This document shows positions 6,069-9,227 of a stretch of DNA of 9,227 bases, in pieces. The DNA lies in the NCBI GenBank assembly GCA_013816105.1, contig JACDEY010000025.1, positions 1-9,227 on the forward strand, read 5' to 3'. The notes beneath the pieces were generated by a model. It worked only from the letters and a program-made list of their open reading frames with translations, was not told the origin of the DNA and ran no database searches. Position numbers and translations under genes: made by a program. How positions within the stretch are numbered: position 1 is the stretch's first letter; each line of letters opens with the position of its first letter. Origin of the DNA: Actinomycetota bacterium. Its GTDB lineage: Bacteria > Actinomycetota > UBA4738.

Positions 6069-6074
6069 ATGGTA
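6069..6074 (-). promoter_or_regulatory. Candidate -10 for a leaderless transcript of the MoaB/MogA-XdhC gene
   Basis: TACCAT on the minus strand is followed by exactly six bases and then the ATG at 6062, so transcription would begin at or next to the A of the start codon. No Shine-Dalgarno-like sequence precedes the ATG. Leaderless messages of this layout are common in actinobacteria. No good -35 is visible. Confidence 0.4.
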
Positions 6075-6107
6075 ACGGTGACGTCTCCCGGAGGCATCCG
6101 GAGCACC

Positions 6108-6113
6108 TATGCT
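6108..6113 (+). promoter_or_regulatory. Candidate -10 of moaA (TATGCT)
   Basis: TATGCT fits the -10 pattern and predicts a start near 6120, giving a leader of about 15 bases that still contains the AAAGGA ribosome site at 6124-6129. No convincing -35 is found. It lies in the 72-base divergent region shared with the MoaB/MogA-XdhC gene. Confidence 0.4.
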
Positions 6114-6134
6114 GGCGGGACGGAAAGGACCGCG

Positions 6135-7133
6135 ATGGGGACGACAGTCACTCCGCTGATCGACACGTTCGGGCGTCTGGCCGACGACCTGCGCGTCTCG
6201 GTCACGGACAAATGCAACTTCCGCTGCACGTACTGCATGCCGGCTGAGGGGCTGCCGTGGATCCCGTCGGAGCGGACGCTCGGCTTCGATGAGATCGAAC
6301 GGCTGGTGGGCATCTTCGTCGGGCTGGGCGTGTCCGAGGTCAAGCTCACCGGGGGCGAGCCGACCGTGCGCCGCGAGCTGCCCGATCTGGTGGCTCGCCT
6401 CCACGCGCGGTTCCCTGCCGTGACCATGTCGATGACGACGAACGGCTTCCTCCTCGACCGCCTGGCGGCTCCGCTGGCGCGGGCCGGGCTCGGGCGGGTC
6501 ACCGTCTCGTGCGACTCGCTGCTGCGACACCGGTTCGCCGAGATGACGCGTCGCGACGCGCTGGAGAGGGTATTCGCCGGGCTTCGCGCGGCCGATGCGG
6601 CCGGGCTCTCGCCGATCAAGCTGAACTGTGTGGTCATCGCGGGAACGAACGACGATGAGGTCGTCGACTTCGCGCGACTCTCTCGCGAGACCGGATACCA
6701 GGTCCGGTTCATCGAGTACATGCCGCTCGACGCCGACCACCGGTGGGAGCGGGCCAAGGTCGTTCCTTCGGCGGATGTCGTCGCCGCGATCGATCGAGCG
6801 TTCCCTCTGCTCGCCGACGCCGGCGGCTCCGAGCCGGCACGGACCTTCCGCTTCGCCGACGGGGCGCCCGGCGGCGTCGGCGTGGTCCCCTCGGTGACCG
6901 AGCCCTTCTGCGACACGTGCAACCGGCTCCGGCTCACCGCGGACGGTCAGCTTCGGGCATGCCTGTTCTCCATGCACGAGGCGGATCTCCGCACGCCGCT
7001 TCGCGCCGGCGCCTCCGACGAGGAGCTGGAGGCCACGATCCGGTCGACGGTGTGGGCCAAGTGGGAGGGTCACAAGATCAACCACCCGGACTTCGAGCGG
7101 CCGGATCGGTCGATGTCGATGATCGGCGGATGA
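6135..7133 (+). CDS. moaA: GTP 3',8-cyclase MoaA (radical SAM)
   Basis: The radical-SAM enzyme of the first step of molybdenum cofactor synthesis, converting GTP to 3',8-cyclo-7,8-dihydro-GTP, the substrate of MoaC, in the cytoplasm. At 332 residues it has the usual length. The N-terminal SAM cluster motif is CNFRCTYC (C27, C31, C34), followed by LTGGEPTVRR at 71-80. The C-terminal [4Fe-4S] site is FCDTCNRLRLTADGQLRACLF with C259, C262 and C276. It ends with KWEGHKIN and SMSMIGG, including the C-terminal Gly-Gly needed for activity in characterised MoaA. At the usual VSLDSL position it reads VSCDSL (Cys126). ATG at 6135 has AAAGGA five bases upstream. It is divergent from the MoaB/MogA-XdhC fusion, and its TGA overlaps the next ATG in ATGA. 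No moaC, moaD or moaE is in view. Confidence 0.97.
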   Translation: MGTTVTPLIDTFGRLADDLRVSVTDKCNFRCTYCMPAEGLPWIPSERTLGFDEIERLVGIFVGLGVSEVKLTGGEPTVRRELPDLVARLHARFPAVTMSMTTNGFLLDRLAAPLARAGLGRVTVSCDSLLRHRFAEMTRRDALERVFAGLRAADAAGLSPIKLNCVVIAGTNDDEVVDFARLSRETGYQVRFIEYMPLDADHRWERAKVVPSADVVAAIDRAFPLLADAGGSEPARTFRFADGAPGGVGVVPSVTEPFCDTCNRLRLTADGQLRACLFSMHEADLRTPLRAGASDEELEATIRSTVWAKWEGHKINHPDFERPDRSMSMIGG

Positions 7134-7597
7134 AGGTCGACTACGCGTTCGTCGCCGAGGCCGCGGACTCGCAGGGGGGCCTGTTCTACGTCACCCGTGG
7201 AGGGGCGGACCTCCACTTCTTTCCGCGGAACTTCCCCCGGCCGCTTCGGATCGGAGCCATCTCGTTCGTCGTTCGTGTGGTCGGCGAGCCGCAGGAGGTC
7301 GGCCGGTCCTTCTCGCTGACCTACACCATCGTCGACGCCGACGGGCGGACGGTGAACTTCCAGCAGCAGGTGGAGGCCCGGTTCGAGGCCCATCCGATCG
7401 ACGCGACGCGCGCGACGGCCAACGTGGTGACCTTCCGCTTCTACGGCTTCCCGGTGCCCGACTTCGGGACCTACGTCTTCGAGGTGCGCGCCGGCGAGGA
7501 CCGTCTGGCGCAGGTGCCCTTCTGGGTGGTGCCGGTCGAGGCCCAGCAGATGCCGCAGCCAGCCCTCGAGGACGAGCCTCCTCCGGCGGACGCCTAG
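7130..7597 (+). CDS. Hypothetical protein coupled to moaA (DUF6941-like)
   Basis: A 155-residue protein of unknown function. It begins MKVDYAFVAEAADSQGGLFYV and is rich in alternating beta-strand segments (FVVRVVGEP, FSLTYTIVDADGRTV, VVTFRFYGFPVPDFG, TYVFEVRAGE, VPFWVVPVE), which suggests a single beta-sandwich domain over about residues 1-136. The tail 138-155 is Pro/Glu/Ala-rich and disordered. The pattern resembles the uncharacterised DUF6941 family, from memory and without a search. There are no cysteines, no signal peptide and no membrane segment, so it is probably cytoplasmic. Its ATG overlaps the moaA stop (ATGA at 7130-7133), so it should be co-transcribed and translationally coupled to moaA; a direct role in cofactor synthesis is not shown. 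Its TAG shares the CTAG at 7594-7597 with the stop of convergent lutC. Confidence 0.75.
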   Translation: MKVDYAFVAEAADSQGGLFYVTRGGADLHFFPRNFPRPLRIGAISFVVRVVGEPQEVGRSFSLTYTIVDADGRTVNFQQQVEARFEAHPIDATRATANVVTFRFYGFPVPDFGTYVFEVRAGEDRLAQVPFWVVPVEAQQMPQPALEDEPPPADA

Positions 7598-8253
7598 TCC
7601 GCCCCTTCTTCCACCAGGAGGACCCTCAGCACCTTTGGGCCATGGACGCCTATCACCGTCGTCATCTCGATGTCGGAAGTGCGGGAGGCGCCGGTGATCA
7701 GGACCGGGGCGGAGGACTCGTTCGCAAGCGATGTCAGTACCGGCATGACCTGCTCCAGGCCCGGGACGAGCCGCTCGACGGCCAGGATCACGAGGTGCGC
7801 GGGCGGAAGGAGGCTCGCCACGCGTGGTGTCTCGGGCCCGGGGACGATGAGGAGCGAGCCGGTGGAGGCCACACCGAGGCGCGCGGACGTCAATCCCCAG
7901 TCGGCGGTCGCCGCCTCCGCCCGCCACTCCTCCGGCATTGGTCGAACTACCTCTGCCGCGGCCGCCACCAGTCCGGCGTCGACCTCCGCGCGGTACGGCT
8001 CCACGTCCGCCGCGACGACCACCCGCCTGCCAGACGGCAGCTCTCCGAGGACCTCCGCCACCGCCTCTGCCAGCCGGGCCCTGGGCACGGCCCGGGCGAG
8101 CCCCCCCGACTTCGCGAGTTCGATCGGGAACCGCTCGGCCGGCGGCATGCCGTTTCCCGATGCCGGCGTGAGCGGGAAGACGGAGGGAAGGCCGGGGCCC
8201 GCAGCGCCGTTCAGTCGCCGGCGGACCCTCTCGAGGAAGGCTGCTCGCTCCAT
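7594..8253 (-). CDS. lutC: LutC-type lactate utilization protein (LUD domain)
   Basis: The third subunit of the LutABC complex, which oxidises L-lactate to pyruvate in the cytoplasm; LutC carries only a LUD domain. The 219-residue protein has the LUD signature GVASTGSLLIVPGPETPRVASLLPPAH in the stretch 127-153, with the following ERLVPGLEQVMPVL. The family ending ITGASRTSDIEMTTVIGVHGP (186-206) is also present. Length is close to that of LutC. The start ATG at 8253 overlaps the lutB stop by one base (TGATG), implying translational coupling; a TTG at 8268 in frame is less likely. It converges on the DUF6941-like gene. No cysteine ligands for a cluster occur, as expected for LutC. Confidence 0.92.
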   Translation of the reverse strand: MERAAFLERVRRRLNGAAGPGLPSVFPLTPASGNGMPPAERFPIELAKSGGLARAVPRARLAEAVAEVLGELPSGRRVVVAADVEPYRAEVDAGLVAAAAEVVRPMPEEWRAEAATADWGLTSARLGVASTGSLLIVPGPETPRVASLLPPAHLVILAVERLVPGLEQVMPVLTSLANESSAPVLITGASRTSDIEMTTVIGVHGPKVLRVLLVEEGAD

Positions 8254-9227
8254 CAGCGGGCGCTCCAACGCTCGCGGAAGGTGCGGCGGGCGATGGGGGG
8301 GAGGTCACGGCGGTTCGTCCAACGGGAAAACGGCAGCGGGGCCTTCCTGATGCGACCGCCTCGCACGAGGAGGCGCTGGCCGGCGCGGGCCAGCCGGGCC
8401 AGGAGCCGGTAGGCCCATGGCCGGCGCCAGGCCGCTGACCATGCACGGAACGCAAGGCCCTCGACCACCGGCTTCCTCTCCATGGCCACGTCCCGCCGCA
8501 GGGCCAGGAGCTGCTCGTGCAGGGGGATCTTGACCGGACACACCTCGGTGCACGCGCCACAGAGAGAGGAGGCGTGGGGCAGGTCGCCGGCCTTCTCGAA
8601 CCCGACCAGCAGCGGGGTCAACACCGCCCCGATCGGGCCGCCGTACACGGCGCCGTAGCCGTGCCCGCCCACCTGCCGGTACACCGGGCAGACGTTCTGG
8701 CAGGCCCCGCAGCGGATGCAGTGGAGGATCGACTGGTACTCGGTCCCGAGGATCTTCGAGCGACCGTTGTCGAGGACCACGACGTGGACCTCCTCCGGCC
8801 CGTCCACTTCATCGGGCAGCCGGGGCCCGTTGATGAACGAGAAGTACGTCGATACGGGGCGCCCGGTCGCGCTCGCGACCAGCATCGGCAGAAGGAGGGA
8901 CAGCTCCTCGAACGACGGGACGATCCGCTCCATCCCCATGATCGCCACGTGGACCGGCGGCAAGGAGGTGACCATCCGCCCGTTGCCCTCGTTTGTCACG
9001 AGGGCGAGCGAGCCGGTCGCGGCGACCCCGAAGTTCACGCCCGAGATGCCGATGTCCGCGTCCAGGAACGTCTGGCGCAGGACCTCGCGCGCGTAGGCCG
9101 TGAGCACCTGCGGGTCGTCGGGCAGCGGGCGTCCTGAATGGGCGGAGAGCAGCTGCGCGATCTCGGTTCGGGACTTGTGGACCGCGGGGGCGATGATGTG
9201 CGAGGGGGGTTCCTTCGCGAGCTGCAC
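8253..9227 (-). CDS. lutB: LutB-type lactate utilization iron-sulfur protein, 5' end outside window
   Basis: The C-terminal 324 residues of LutB, whose full length is usually about 470; the N-terminus lies beyond the right edge, and the codon at 9227-9225 is an internal Val rather than a start. Residues 60-135 of the fragment are the LUD core (GVAATGSLALVTNEGNGRM, ERIVPSFEEL). C170, C173, C176 and C180 (CIRCGACQNVCP) and C223, C226 and C230 (SLCGACTEVCP) are ligands for the two iron-sulfur clusters that pass electrons from lactate. YGAVYGGPIGAVLTP (191-205) and PVKIPL are family hallmarks. The C-terminal 90 residues are Arg-rich, with a typical helical end. The stop overlaps lutC in TGATG. 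The upstream neighbour is expected to be lutA, outside the window. Confidence 0.95.
   Translation of the reverse strand: MQLAKEPPSHIIAPAVHKSRTEIAQLLSAHSGRPLPDDPQVLTAYAREVLRQTFLDADIGISGVNFGVAATGSLALVTNEGNGRMVTSLPPVHVAIMGMERIVPSFEELSLLLPMLVASATGRPVSTYFSFINGPRLPDEVDGPEEVHVVVLDNGRSKILGTEYQSILHCIRCGACQNVCPVYRQVGGHGYGAVYGGPIGAVLTPLLVGFEKAGDLPHASSLCGACTEVCPVKIPLHEQLLALRRDVAMERKPVVEGLAFRAWSAAWRRPWAYRLLARLARAGQRLLVRGGRIRKAPLPFSRWTNRRDLPPIARRTFRERWSAR

Noticed and set aside
6063..7085. N-terminal extension of the fusion gene frame back to 7085
   Set aside because: This part is antisense to moaA, has no recognisable motifs and precedes an ATG placed exactly at the MoaB/MogA domain start.
8254..8268. 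TTG start for lutC at 8268
   Set aside because: ATG at 8253 overlaps the lutB stop as TGATG, a common coupling arrangement, and adding five residues matches nothing in the family.
7070..8560. 496-codon minus-strand frame crossing lutC, lutB and the moaA-downstream gene
   Set aside because: Overlaps three well-supported genes in other frames or strands and has shadow-like composition.

Overview
The window is high-GC, gene-dense bacterial chromosome with almost no intergenic space and several GTG/TTG starts. The gene content (stand-alone LigC-type ATP-dependent DNA ligase, hexameric glutamate dehydrogenase, multi-cluster CDGSH protein, HAD-IB hydrolase with a C-terminal membrane anchor, LutB/LutC, molybdenum cofactor genes) and the leaderless-looking promoter fit an actinobacterium or a related high-GC lineage such as some Chloroflexota. 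I cannot place it more precisely from sequence alone. There is no rRNA, tRNA, CRISPR array, transposase or integrase, and no gene-free stretch longer than 300 bases.

Layout. 1-254 (+): tail of a sialidase/BNR-repeat protein. 271-1308 (-): ATP-dependent DNA ligase, ending tail-to-tail against it. 1309-1437: divergent promoter region with a 23-bp inverted repeat close to the ligase start. 1438-1776 (+): small unrecognised protein with a very basic tail. 6062-1773 (-): a four-gene leftward block, in order a MoaB/MogA-XdhC fusion, a HAD-IB hydrolase, glutamate dehydrogenase, and a CDGSH/Fer4_19 iron-sulfur protein. Glutamate dehydrogenase probably also has its own promoter. 6063-6134: 72-bp divergent promoter region. 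6135-7597 (+): moaA overlapping a small unrecognised gene at ATGA. 8253-7594 and beyond 9227 (-): lutC and the 3' two-thirds of lutB, overlapping at TGATG.

How it works together. The centre is a divergent molybdenum-cofactor locus. MoaA starts cofactor synthesis. The fusion joins the molybdopterin-adenylation-type MoaB/MogA fold to an XdhC/CoxI Moco-maturation factor of the kind used by xanthine/CO dehydrogenase-family enzymes. No molybdoenzyme lies in the window. The left part is carbon/nitrogen metabolism, Fe-S chemistry and DNA repair. The right part is the lactate-oxidation LutABC complex, with lutA presumably just past the edge.

Most noteworthy are the single-ORF MoaB/MogA-XdhC fusion with no internal start codon in its linker, the three-cluster CDGSH protein whose first motif has Glu in place of the ligand His, the inverted repeat around a putative -10 of the ligase gene, and two separate convergent gene pairs whose stop codons share one CTAG. 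I found no convincing evidence of an entirely new system.
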